Source of the DNA: an uncultured Bacteroidales bacterium
GTDB lineage: Bacteria > Bacteroidota > Bacteroidia > Bacteroidales > Bacteroidaceae
NCBI GenBank assembly: GCA_902783615.1
Contig: CACZRQ010000212.1
Location: 1 to 11,282, forward strand
Reading direction: 5' to 3'
DNA length: 11,282 nucleotides
Positions 1 to 6,531 of the stretch are shown here, in pieces (positions within the stretch are counted from its first letter, which is position 1; every line of letters starts with the position of its first letter). Under the pieces are notes generated by a model. The model had not been told where the DNA came from and searched no databases. It was given only the letters and a program-made list of their open reading frames with translations. The position numbers and the translations under genes are program-made.

Positions 1-810
1 GACGAGAATGTGGTGATAGCCATCACCGAAGGTTTGAATGCCGAAGGTTTTGCCAGCAAGCCAGGTCGCTTGGAGGTGGGTTCCCTCTTCAATGAGGTGG
101 ATGCCGACCAAGAGGCTATTGTAAGCGAGATGGTGACCGATGGACGTCAGTTGGTGCTGAACAGCATGAAGCACCTGGCCATTCGAGGACGTAAGGGCGC
201 TATGTTATATGCCGACCCTCGCTATTCGTTCGTGTTGTCCTTGAGTTTCTGTGAAGATGTTGTGATAGATAACCTCATCTTGGGCCATTCCTTCTCGGGC
301 TATTGTGATGGAGGTGTCATCAATGTGGAAAACTCGCAAGATGTGGTCATCAACCGTTGCGACCTCTTTGGCTGTGGCACTTACGGCTTGTGCACCCGTC
401 GAGCCGATCGTGTTGTCCTGATGAATTCGTTCATCCGTCATTGCACATACGGCATCACAGATCTGAACGAAAGCAAGCACCTTACGTTTTACAATTGTGA
501 TATTTTTGCCAACAAAGAGTTCTCGTTGTTCAACAGTTGGGGCAATGAAGATGTCATCATCGACTCCTGTCGCTTCTTCTCCAACTATCCTGAGTCTCCT
601 TTGTTCAGCATGAATCATCCCATAGTGATGGGCAACAACCAGATCTTGCACCCTATGGGACATTGGGGCACAGTAGAATTCGTGTCAGCAGGTCACCTGC
701 CCAACGCTTGGATAGATGGCAACTACCAAGCACCTCAGTTCAGAGGCATTGGCCCTGACTGCATTTCTGCCTGGACCGATTTGCTGGTACCCAATAATAA
801 AGATAATTAG
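1..810 (+). CDS. Right-handed parallel beta-helix protein, 5'-truncated by the window edge
   Basis: The reading frame is open from base 1 (D-E-N-V-V-I...), so the true start lies to the left and 269 codons are visible before TAG at 808-810. The GTG at base 10 is only an internal codon. From about residue 80 the protein shows successive coils of 22-25 residues with the pattern hydrophobic-V-I-x-N/D/R-C: VVIDNLILG, VVINRCDLFGCG, VVLMNSFIRHC, LTFYNCDIFAN, VIIDSCRFFSN. This is the signature of a right-handed parallel beta-helix (pectate-lyase/NosD-like Beta_helix families). Such proteins are often secreted polysaccharide-active enzymes or surface proteins, but the catalytic part and any signal peptide are not visible, so no substrate is assigned. 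The stop overlaps by 4 bp the stop of the convergent AI-2E gene. Fold is fairly certain; function is unknown. Confidence 0.8.
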   Translation, partial: DENVVIAITEGLNAEGFASKPGRLEVGSLFNEVDADQEAIVSEMVTDGRQLVLNSMKHLAIRGRKGAMLYADPRYSFVLSLSFCEDVVIDNLILGHSFSGYCDGGVINVENSQDVVINRCDLFGCGTYGLCTRRADRVVLMNSFIRHCTYGITDLNESKHLTFYNCDIFANKEFSLFNSWGNEDVIIDSCRFFSNYPESPLFSMNHPIVMGNNQILHPMGHWGTVEFVSAGHLPNAWIDGNYQAPQFRGIGPDCISAWTDLLVPNNKDN

Positions 811-1916
811 GATGGAGAATCGGGAAGCGATTCCCCATTCTTTTTATGCTCTCGGTTAATCACGTACTTCTGATAGTATGAAATCAGCAAAGTAGTGACA
901 GGGAGTGCTATAATCATACCCATTACACCCATCAGCGAACCCCAGATGGAGAGTGAGAGGAGGATGATGGCAGGACTCAAGCCCGTTACCTTACCCATGA
1001 TGCGGGGAGTGAGATAGGTGTCCTGGATGGTTTGCACCACGGCAAACACCGCAAAGGCAGAGAGTAGGATAACCCAGAAATTGCCACCAGTATCAGCTGC
1101 TTTCAGAATGGCCAGTATGATGGTGGGGATGAAACCTAAAGTCTGCAGGTAAGGCACCATATTCAACATGCCGATGAACAAGCCCAAGCCAATGGCTAAG
1201 GGGAAATCGATGATCAGGAAGCCAATGCAGAACAGGATACCCACGCAGGAAGCCACCAATGCTTGTCCGCGGAAGTATTTGTTCATACTGTCTTTCACGT
1301 CAGCCACCAGCTTCAGGCAGAATGGACGGAAACGCTTAGGAACCAGGTTCACCCATCCATCAGAGATGCTTTCGTAATCCAATAAGATAAAAATGGTGTA
1401 GAGCAGAATCAGCAGCAGGGAGAAGAAACTGAACACCAAATTCACGCTCTCGGCAATCACACTCCACACCTTAGGCAGGGTTTCGCGTACAGCCGTGAGG
1501 AAATCCTCTCGTCTGATCAATGCCTTCAGCTCTTCTAAGTTCAGGTGTCTTTCAATGAAGCCGTGAATCATGGCAGGCACGCCATCGGGTGGCGACGACT
1601 CGATGTATTCAAACAGTAAGTCCTTGATACGTAGCGACTCTGTTACCAAAGGCGGCACAATCAGGATGAACACACCAATTCCCACAGCTGTTACAATCAG
1701 CAAGGATATGAGGATGGCAATGATGCGATATTTCAACTTGCACTTGTACTGGAAGAACTGCACCATGGGAAATATCAGGTAGGAGATGAGCCAAGCCACG
1801 AAGAAAGGCAGCAGAACACCACTTAACCTGTTGAGCAATGCTAGAATGGCCACTGCTATGATGACTACCATCAAGCTTCTGACCACCATGTCGAAAGTAA
1901 TCTCCTTGCGTATCAT
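807..1916 (-). CDS. AI-2E family transporter (PerM/YdiK-like membrane protein)
   Basis: This is a 369-residue integral inner-membrane protein, normal length for the AI-2E transporter family. Hydrophobic segments lie at about residues 14-55 (two helices), 63-91, 155-180, 217-271 (two or three), 279-298 and 312-350. Family hallmarks are visible late in the protein: PYLQTLG (255-261), PRIMGK followed by GLSP (304-315), and G-x-x-G-M-I-I-A-L-P (330-339). Members are proposed exporters of autoinducer-2 or other small molecules, or Na+/H+ antiporters; the substrate cannot be told here. The ATG at 1916 is chosen because MIRKEITFD begins 5 bp after the tdk stop, behind TAAGGATT. The frame stays open to 2057, but that extension (47 codons) would lie wholly inside tdk and is not membrane-like. 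It probably shares a transcript with tdk. Its TAA overlaps the convergent beta-helix stop. Confidence 0.9.
   Translation of the reverse strand: MIRKEITFDMVVRSLMVVIIAVAILALLNRLSGVLLPFFVAWLISYLIFPMVQFFQYKCKLKYRIIAILISLLIVTAVGIGVFILIVPPLVTESLRIKDLLFEYIESSPPDGVPAMIHGFIERHLNLEELKALIRREDFLTAVRETLPKVWSVIAESVNLVFSFFSLLLILLYTIFILLDYESISDGWVNLVPKRFRPFCLKLVADVKDSMNKYFRGQALVASCVGILFCIGFLIIDFPLAIGLGLFIGMLNMVPYLQTLGFIPTIILAILKAADTGGNFWVILLSAFAVFAVVQTIQDTYLTPRIMGKVTGLSPAIILLSLSIWGSLMGVMGMIIALPVTTLLISYYQKYVINREHKKNGESLPDSPS
817..845 (+). terminator. Weak candidate terminator after the beta-helix gene
   Basis: A 6-bp stem (GAATCG 817-822, CGATTC 828-833) with a GGAAG loop is followed after a short gap by TTTTT at 841-845. 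It lies immediately after the beta-helix stop but inside the 3' coding end of the opposite-strand AI-2E gene, so coding constraint could produce it by chance. The stem is short and the T-tract is displaced by 7 bases. Confidence 0.3.
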
Positions 1917-1921
1917 AATCC

Positions 1922-2509
1922 TTATTTCTTTTGTCTGATCTTGTTGAAACATGCCCTGCAAAGGGGCTCGTATTCTTGTGTTTCGCCCAGCATCACCTGC
2001 TTTTCGCCACTCACCTTGCGATGCGAGTACATCGCTAGGTCGCCACACTCCACACAAATGGCATGCACTTTGGTCACCTCATCGGCTATCGCCATCAGCT
2101 GAGGCATAGGGCCAAAGGGCACCCCTCGGAAATCCATGTCCAAGCCTGCCACAATCACTCGAACGCCATTATCAGCCAATTGGTTGCAGATGTCAGGCAA
2201 ACCCATGTCGAAAAACTGAGCCTCGTCGATGCCCACCACGTCGATGTCGGATGATAGCAACAGGATGCTACCCGAAGAGTCGAGCGGGGTAGAGGCGATG
2301 CTTTGACCTTCGTGTGTCACCACCTCCACCTCGGAATAACGGGTGTCGATGGCTGGTTTGAAAATCTCCACTTTCTGCTTGGCAAACTTCGCGCGCTTCA
2401 ACCTTCTGATCAGTTCCTCGGTTTTTCCCGAGAACATGGATCCGCAAATCACCTCAATACGACCTCGGCGACGAGTCTCTTGCATACTGTTTTCAGAATA
2501 AACTTCCAT
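1922..2509 (-). CDS. tdk: Thymidine kinase (type II)
   Basis: Thymidine kinase phosphorylates thymidine to dTMP with ATP in the cytoplasmic pyrimidine salvage pathway. The 195-residue product has the expected parts (numbered from the ATG): P-loop GSMFSGKT at 23-30; a Walker B-like segment GIDEAQFF with the likely catalytic Glu at 96; and two CxxC pairs, CVEC (152-155) and CRAC (184-187), that bind the structural zinc. The lasso segment lies between the pairs. The ATG at 2509 is preferred over an in-frame TTG two codons upstream (2515) because the N-terminus M-x-x-x-S-E-x-x-x-Q-E-T-R-R-R-G-R-I then matches what I recall of Bacteroides thymidine kinases. A further ATG at 2485 is possible but would drop this segment. 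AGGATT lies about 8 bases upstream. It is first gene of a tdk-AI-2E unit and is divergent from rsmI. Confidence 0.95.
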   Translation of the reverse strand: MEVYSENSMQETRRRGRIEVICGSMFSGKTEELIRRLKRAKFAKQKVEIFKPAIDTRYSEVEVVTHEGQSIASTPLDSSGSILLLSSDIDVVGIDEAQFFDMGLPDICNQLADNGVRVIVAGLDMDFRGVPFGPMPQLMAIADEVTKVHAICVECGDLAMYSHRKVSGEKQVMLGETQEYEPLCRACFNKIRQKK

Positions 2510-2531
2510 ATACAAATCCTAAATTTAGTTA

Positions 2532-2539
2532 CAAAAGTA
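2532..2539 (-). promoter_or_regulatory. tdk promoter -7 element
   Basis: On the minus strand this reads TACTTTTG, an exact match to the Bacteroidetes -7 consensus TAnnTTTG. It would start transcription about 16-20 nt before the tdk ATG at 2509. No good TTTG -33 element is visible about 20 bp upstream. It forms one arm of a perfect inverted repeat with 2541-2548. Confidence 0.55.
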
Positions 2540-2548
2540 CTACTTTTG
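2532..2548. repeat. Perfect inverted repeat in the tdk/rsmI divergent region
   Basis: CAAAAGTA (2532-2539), one C, then TACTTTTG (2541-2548): 8-bp arms that are exact reverse complements around a 1-bp centre. Each arm is itself a TAnnTTTG -7 element facing outward, one toward tdk and one toward rsmI. It may be a pair of back-to-back core promoters, an operator for a dimeric regulator, or both. Confidence 0.6.
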
Positions 2549-2555
2549 CGCAGTA

Positions 2556-2589
2556 TTTGCTATTTTAAGCCAATTAATTTATAACTTTG
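2556..2589 (+). promoter_or_regulatory. rsmI promoter (Bacteroidetes type)
   Basis: TAACTTTGC at 2582-2590 matches the TAnnTTTG(C) -7 element. A TTTG at 2556-2559 lies 22 bp upstream, close to the usual 19-21 bp spacing of a -33 element. The predicted start of transcription is about 2596, leaving a leader of roughly 17 nt before the ATG at 2613. A second -7-like TACTTTTGC at 2541-2549 could give a longer transcript. Confidence 0.65.
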
Positions 2590-2612
2590 CCCCGAATTTT
2601 TGATAAGTGTGA

Positions 2613-3293
2613 ATGAAAACAGGCATTTTGTATATCGTACCGACCCCTGTGGGAAACATGGAGGACATGACGTTGAGAGCCATCCGCATCCTGAAGGAAG
2701 CCGATGTGATTCTGGCAGAAGACACCCGCACCTCTGGTATCCTGCTCAAGCACTTCGATATTCAACACGGTGCCTTGTATGCACATCATAAATTCAACGA
2801 ACACCAAACAGTGGAGTCTTTGGTGAAGCGATTGATGGCTGGCGAGCAAGTGGCATTGATATCCGATGCTGGCACTCCAGGCATTTCCGATCCAGGCTTC
2901 CTGTTGGCGCGCGAGTGTGCCAAAGCCGGCATAGAGGTGCAATGTCTGCCAGGAGCAACGGCTTGCATCCCTGCCCTTGTGGATAGTGGTTTGCCTTGCG
3001 ACAGGTTCTGTTTCGAAGGCTTTCTGCCCCAGAAGAAAGGTCGCCAGACACGCATCAATGCTTTGGCCGACGAAACACGTACGATGGTGTTCTATGAGTC
3101 GCCTTACCGAGTGCTCAAGACCCTTACCCAGCTGGGCGAGGTGTTTGGCCTCGACCGTCAGGCCTCTGTGTCGAGAGAGATTTCCAAAGTGCATGAAGAA
3201 ACCCTCAGAGGCACCCTTGGAGAGTTAATAACCCATTTCACCGATACCGAGCCACGCGGTGAATTTGTGATTGTAGTGGCTGGGAAAAATTAA
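2613..3293 (+). CDS. rsmI: 16S rRNA (cytidine-1402-2'-O)-methyltransferase
   Basis: RsmI transfers a methyl group from S-adenosylmethionine to the ribose 2'-O of C1402 in the decoding centre of 16S rRNA. The 226-residue protein shows the SAM-dependent tetrapyrrole-methylase fold motifs in order: PTPVGNMEDMTLRA (10-23), LAEDTR (34-39), SDAGTPGISDPG (84-95), PGATA (113-117), FYESPYR (160-166) and SREISKVHEE (187-196). The E. coli enzyme is about 286 residues; this one stops after the methylase domain at GEFVIVVAGKN and lacks the C-terminal extension, as is usual in Bacteroidetes. The start at 2613 gives the expected N-terminus (M-K-T-G-I-L-Y-I-V-P-T-P-x-G-N). The lipoprotein gene begins at the base after its TAA. 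Confidence 0.95.
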   Translation: MKTGILYIVPTPVGNMEDMTLRAIRILKEADVILAEDTRTSGILLKHFDIQHGALYAHHKFNEHQTVESLVKRLMAGEQVALISDAGTPGISDPGFLLARECAKAGIEVQCLPGATACIPALVDSGLPCDRFCFEGFLPQKKGRQTRINALADETRTMVFYESPYRVLKTLTQLGEVFGLDRQASVSREISKVHEETLRGTLGELITHFTDTEPRGEFVIVVAGKN

Positions 3294-4205
3294 ATGTTGA
3301 AGCGTATGAAAAAAATGATGTTTACATTGATGGTTGCTTCCGTAGCTCTCGCTTCTTGCGATAGCCTGGGTGGTGGCAACAACAAGAATCTGCAGGCGCA
3401 GAATGATTCCCTGATGAATGAACTGAACGTGCGAAATGCAGAATTGGACGAAATGATGGGCACTTTCAACGAGATTACGGAAGGATTCCGTCAGATCAGT
3501 GAAGCAGAAAACCGTGTGGATTTGCAGCGTGGTTCTCTTAGAGAGGGCTCAAGAAATGCTAAGCAGCAGATTGCCAGCGATATCGAGTTTATCAAGAAGA
3601 CCATGGACGAAAACCGTGAGCAGATTGAGAAGCTCAATGCCCAGTTGGCCAATAGCAAGAACCAGAACTCTCAGCTGAAGAAAGCAGTTGAAAACTTCAC
3701 CAAGCAATTGGAGGAGAAAGCTGCCCAGATTGCTTCTCTGCAAGAAGAACTGCTGGCTAAGAACATCCGCATCCAGGAGTTGGATGAGGCTGTAAGCGAG
3801 CTCACTGCCATTACAGAAGACCTGCATGCCGAGAATATGGCAAAGTCAGAGGTGGTTGAGCAGCAGGATCGTGCTCTTCACACCGCTTGGTTCGTATTCG
3901 GCACAAAGGCAGAGCTGAAAGAGCAGAAGATTCTTACGGGTGGCGGACTGTTCAAGAACGGCGAGCTGTTCAGTAAGGGTCAGGTGCTGAAGAGTGGCGA
4001 GGCCAACCTGGATTACTTCACAGAGTGCGACATCCGCACCACCAAGGAAATCCGCCTGTATTCTAAGTCGGCTACATTGCTCACGTCTCATCCTGCAAAC
4101 TCCTATACGTTGGATAAGGATGAAAAAGGCGAGCTGACGCTGAACATCACCAACCCCGATTCATTCTGGAGTGCCAGCAAGTATCTGGTTATTCAGGTGA
4201 AATAA
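3294..4205 (+). CDS. Coiled-coil lipoprotein, possibly Cbp1-like
   Basis: 303 residues. The N-terminus is a lipoprotein signal: basic MLKRMKK, a hydrophobic stretch, then lipobox LASC with Cys22 as the probable acylated residue. No charged surface-export signal follows the Cys, so a periplasm-facing or default outer-membrane location is inferred. Residues about 30-195 are heptad-rich and almost entirely helical (E, K, Q, N, L, A), a long coiled coil. Residues 196-303 (from TAWFVFGTKAEL to the ending SKYLVIQVK) look like a small beta-rich domain. The organisation resembles Bacteroidales proteins annotated as Cbp1-family collagen-binding adhesins; this is from memory and tentative. Two D-S-L tripeptides (23-25, 38-40) fit the Bacteroides O-glycosylation motif D(S/T)(A/I/L/V/M/T). 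ATG at 3294 abuts the rsmI stop; the ATG at 3306 (MKKMMF...) is an equally credible start. Confidence 0.85.
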   Translation: MLKRMKKMMFTLMVASVALASCDSLGGGNNKNLQAQNDSLMNELNVRNAELDEMMGTFNEITEGFRQISEAENRVDLQRGSLREGSRNAKQQIASDIEFIKKTMDENREQIEKLNAQLANSKNQNSQLKKAVENFTKQLEEKAAQIASLQEELLAKNIRIQELDEAVSELTAITEDLHAENMAKSEVVEQQDRALHTAWFVFGTKAELKEQKILTGGGLFKNGELFSKGQVLKSGEANLDYFTECDIRTTKEIRLYSKSATLLTSHPANSYTLDKDEKGELTLNITNPDSFWSASKYLVIQVK

Positions 4206-4213
4206 AGTTACTG

Positions 4214-4244
4214 TTATCCCCGCCAACCTGGCGGGGATAATTTT
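4214..4244 (+). terminator. Intrinsic terminator of the rsmI-lipoprotein unit
   Basis: Perfect 11-bp stem: TTATCCCCGCC (4214-4224), loop AACCT, GGCGGGGATAA (4230-4240), followed directly by TTTT (4241-4244). It lies 8 bp after the lipoprotein stop. The minus strand has no U-tract after the hairpin, so it is read as acting in the plus direction only. Confidence 0.85.
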
Positions 4245-4259
4245 ATCCAACCCTTCACG

Positions 4260-5198
4260 ATGTTATATTTAGGCGAAACCATATCGCTGGTGGTGGCATT
4301 CTCATGGACCATCACGGCTCTATGCTCTGAGGTGGCAAGCAAACGCCTTGGAGCCTTACAGCTAAACGTCATCCGCATGTTGCTCTCGCTCTGCTTGTTG
4401 GGAGTTACCTTGTGGATATTCACAGGTTCACCCTTACCACTCTATGCAGGCCCGCAGGCTTGGTTGTGGCTCTTGATGTCAGGCTTGGTGGGCTATGTCT
4501 TTGGCGACTATTGCCTCTTCAATTCCTACATCTTGATTGGCTCTCGCTTTGGTCAGCTGTTCATGACCTTGGCTCCTCCCACGGCTGCTTTTGCCAGTTG
4601 GATCTTGATAGGTGAACACCTGCATTTGCAGGCTTGGATTGGTATGATAGTCACCCTAACGGGTATTGGCATGTCTGTGCTCAGTAAGGGAAGCAAGGAG
4701 AGTCACCATAAGGTGGCTTTGAAACTCCCCCTGAAAGGTGTTCTTTTCGGTATTGGTGCAGGTTTGGGTCAAGGCTTGGGTCTGGTTCTTAGCAAGGTGG
4801 GCATGAACTACTACGAGGCTGGGGTGCCTGCCGACATGGAAGCCGTAAAAGATCTCCTCCCTTTCGCTTCCACCTTTATCAGAGCCATCGCAGGTAGCTT
4901 GGGCTTCCTTTGTGTGATGGCTTGGCGCAAGGAGTTTTTCACGTTGCCGATAGCTTTGAAAGATAGCAAAGGCATGAAGGCTGCCATTGGCGCCACACTT
5001 ACGGGGCCATTCATTGGGGTGTCACTCTCGCTGATGGCTGTGCAATACACCGAGGCAGGCATCGCTTCCACCTTGATGGCACTCACCCCTGTGCTCATCA
5101 TCTGGCCAGCTCATCTGCTGTTCAAACAAGAGGTAAAACCCCTCGAAATCGTGGGTGCTATCATCAGTGTGATTGGCGCTTCATTGTTTTTCCTGTAA
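4260..5198 (+). CDS. DMT superfamily (EamA) membrane transporter
   Basis: 312 residues with about ten hydrophobic helices arranged as two EamA repeats (about 4-142 and 160-312), the standard size and layout of drug/metabolite transporters in the inner membrane. Repeat 1 shows the helix-rich start GETISLVVAFSWTITAL, and RLGALQLNVIRM before the second helix; repeat 2 ends with ASTLMALTPVLIIWPAHLLF, KQE and a final helix GAIISVIGASLFFL, typical of EamA proteins. A polar linker with K, S and H (143-153) joins the repeats. Substrates of such Bacteroidales proteins are unknown; metabolite efflux is the family expectation. The ATG at 4260 starts only 15 bp after the terminator T-tract, leaving little room for a promoter. 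No SD is visible. Confidence 0.9.
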   Translation: MLYLGETISLVVAFSWTITALCSEVASKRLGALQLNVIRMLLSLCLLGVTLWIFTGSPLPLYAGPQAWLWLLMSGLVGYVFGDYCLFNSYILIGSRFGQLFMTLAPPTAAFASWILIGEHLHLQAWIGMIVTLTGIGMSVLSKGSKESHHKVALKLPLKGVLFGIGAGLGQGLGLVLSKVGMNYYEAGVPADMEAVKDLLPFASTFIRAIAGSLGFLCVMAWRKEFFTLPIALKDSKGMKAAIGATLTGPFIGVSLSLMAVQYTEAGIASTLMALTPVLIIWPAHLLFKQEVKPLEIVGAIISVIGASLFFL

Positions 5199-5210
5199 AT
5201 TGTTCGCTTT

Positions 5211-5245
5211 TTTGCATGGATTTTCATAGGATTTTATTATTTTTG
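5211..5245 (+). promoter_or_regulatory. hflX promoter (Bacteroidetes type)
   Basis: TATTTTTGC at 5238-5246 matches TAnnTTTG(C). TTTG at 5211-5214 is a candidate -33 element, 23 bp upstream, slightly longer than usual. It sits in the 76-bp gap after the EamA stop and would give a leader of about 23 nt before the hflX ATG. It probably drives hflX and the DUF4954 gene, and perhaps fumarase. Confidence 0.6.
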
Positions 5246-5274
5246 CCCTGTTAAACTGTTGTGAACAATATTGA

Positions 5275-6531
5275 ATGAAGGAATTTGTTATATCCGAGGC
5301 TAAAACCGAGACCGCTGTGCTGGTGGGCTTGATCACCCAGAAGCAGAACGAGCAGAAGACCAATGAATACCTTGACGAGTTGGAGTTTCTGGCAGAAACT
5401 GCTGGCGCTAAGGTGGTTCGACGCTTCACCCAGAAGTTGGTGCAAGCGCATGCCGTGACGTATGTGGGCGAGGGGAAGCTGCAGGAAATCAAACAATATA
5501 TCGTTGATGAAGAAGATGCGGAGCGAGAGGTGGGAATGGTCATTTTCGACGATGAGCTTTCTCCCAAACAACTTCGAAACATCGAACAGGTACTCAAGGT
5601 GAAAATCCTCGATCGTACCTCGCTCATTCTCGACATCTTCGCCATGCGTGCCCAGACAGCCAGTGCCAAGACGCAGGTGGAGTTGGCTCAGTATAAATAC
5701 ATGTTGCCTCGCCTGCAACGTTTGTGGACTCACCTCGAACGTCAGGGTGGTGGCTCTGGAGCTGGTGGCGGTAAAGGAACAGTGGGCTTGCGTGGACCTG
5801 GTGAGACTCAGCTTGAAATGGACCGCCGTATCATCCTTAACCGCATGTCGCTGCTCAAGCAACGCTTGGCGGATATCGACAAACAGATGTCAACCCAAAG
5901 GAAAAACCGTGGTCGCATGATTCGTGTGGCGTTAGTGGGCTATACCAATGTGGGGAAATCCACCTTGATGAACCTGATGGCCAAGAGCGAGGTGTTTGCC
6001 GAAAACAAACTCTTTGCCACCCTCGATACCACCGTGCGAAAGGTGGTGATCGACAACCTGCCTTTCCGGCTTTGCGACACGGTTGGGTTCATCCGCAAGT
6101 TGCCTACCGACTTGGTGGATTCGTTTAAATCCACCCTCGACGAGGTGCGTGAAGCCGATTTGCTGATGCATGTGGTGGACATCTCACACCCCGATTTTGA
6201 AGAACAGATCCAGGTGGTGAACAAGACGTTGGCGGAAATTGATGCGGGTGGCAAGCCCACCATGCTCATTTTCAACAAGGTGGATGCATACACGTTTGTG
6301 GAGAAAGACCCTGATGACCTGACTCCCAAGACCAAGGAGAATATTTCGTTGGAAGAACTGATGCATTCATGGATGGCGAAGATGGAAGATGATTGCATCT
6401 TCATCTCTGCCAAGCAAAAGACAAATATTGATAACCTGAGGGAGGAAATGTATAAGCGCGTGAGGGAACTGCATGTGCAGAAATATCCTTATAACGATTT
6501 CCTTTATCCTCAAGAAGACCAAATTATATGA
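5275..6531 (+). CDS. hflX: GTPase HflX, ribosome-associated
   Basis: HflX is a GTP- and ATP-hydrolysing protein that binds the 50S subunit/70S ribosome and in several bacteria splits or rescues stalled ribosomes. The 418-residue protein has the full layout: N-terminal HflX domain (about 10-125, with THxxTYVGxGKLQEI-like QAHAVTYVGEGKLQEI at 57-72), the helical/glycine-rich middle part with GGGKGTVGLRGPGETQLE at 164-181, and the G domain. G motifs: G1 GYTNVGKST 222-230; Thr252/253 in LDTTVR as G2 region; G3 DTVGF 268-272; G4 NKVD 334-337; G5 SAK 378-380. An insert of polar residues (343-360) precedes G5. All catalytic motifs are intact. ATG at 5275 follows a predicted promoter. The stop TGA overlaps the start of the DUF4954 gene (ATGA, 6528-6531), indicating translational coupling. 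Confidence 0.95.
   Translation: MKEFVISEAKTETAVLVGLITQKQNEQKTNEYLDELEFLAETAGAKVVRRFTQKLVQAHAVTYVGEGKLQEIKQYIVDEEDAEREVGMVIFDDELSPKQLRNIEQVLKVKILDRTSLILDIFAMRAQTASAKTQVELAQYKYMLPRLQRLWTHLERQGGGSGAGGGKGTVGLRGPGETQLEMDRRIILNRMSLLKQRLADIDKQMSTQRKNRGRMIRVALVGYTNVGKSTLMNLMAKSEVFAENKLFATLDTTVRKVVIDNLPFRLCDTVGFIRKLPTDLVDSFKSTLDEVREADLLMHVVDISHPDFEEQIQVVNKTLAEIDAGGKPTMLIFNKVDAYTFVEKDPDDLTPKTKENISLEELMHSWMAKMEDDCIFISAKQKTNIDNLREEMYKRVRELHVQKYPYNDFLYPQEDQII

Noticed and set aside
1917..2057. A 47-codon N-terminal extension of the AI-2E gene
   Set aside because: It lies wholly within tdk in another frame, its residues are not membrane-like, and the ATG at 1916 gives a normal-length family member right after the tdk stop.
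2510..2515. TTG as the start of tdk
   Set aside because: The ATG at 2509, two codons later, gives the N-terminus expected for the Bacteroidales enzyme, and there is no sign that TTG is needed.
2574..3194. A 206-codon open frame on the minus strand opposite rsmI
   Set aside because: It overlaps rsmI, whose motifs are unmistakable, and the antisense translation shows no domain; it would also cross the rsmI promoter.
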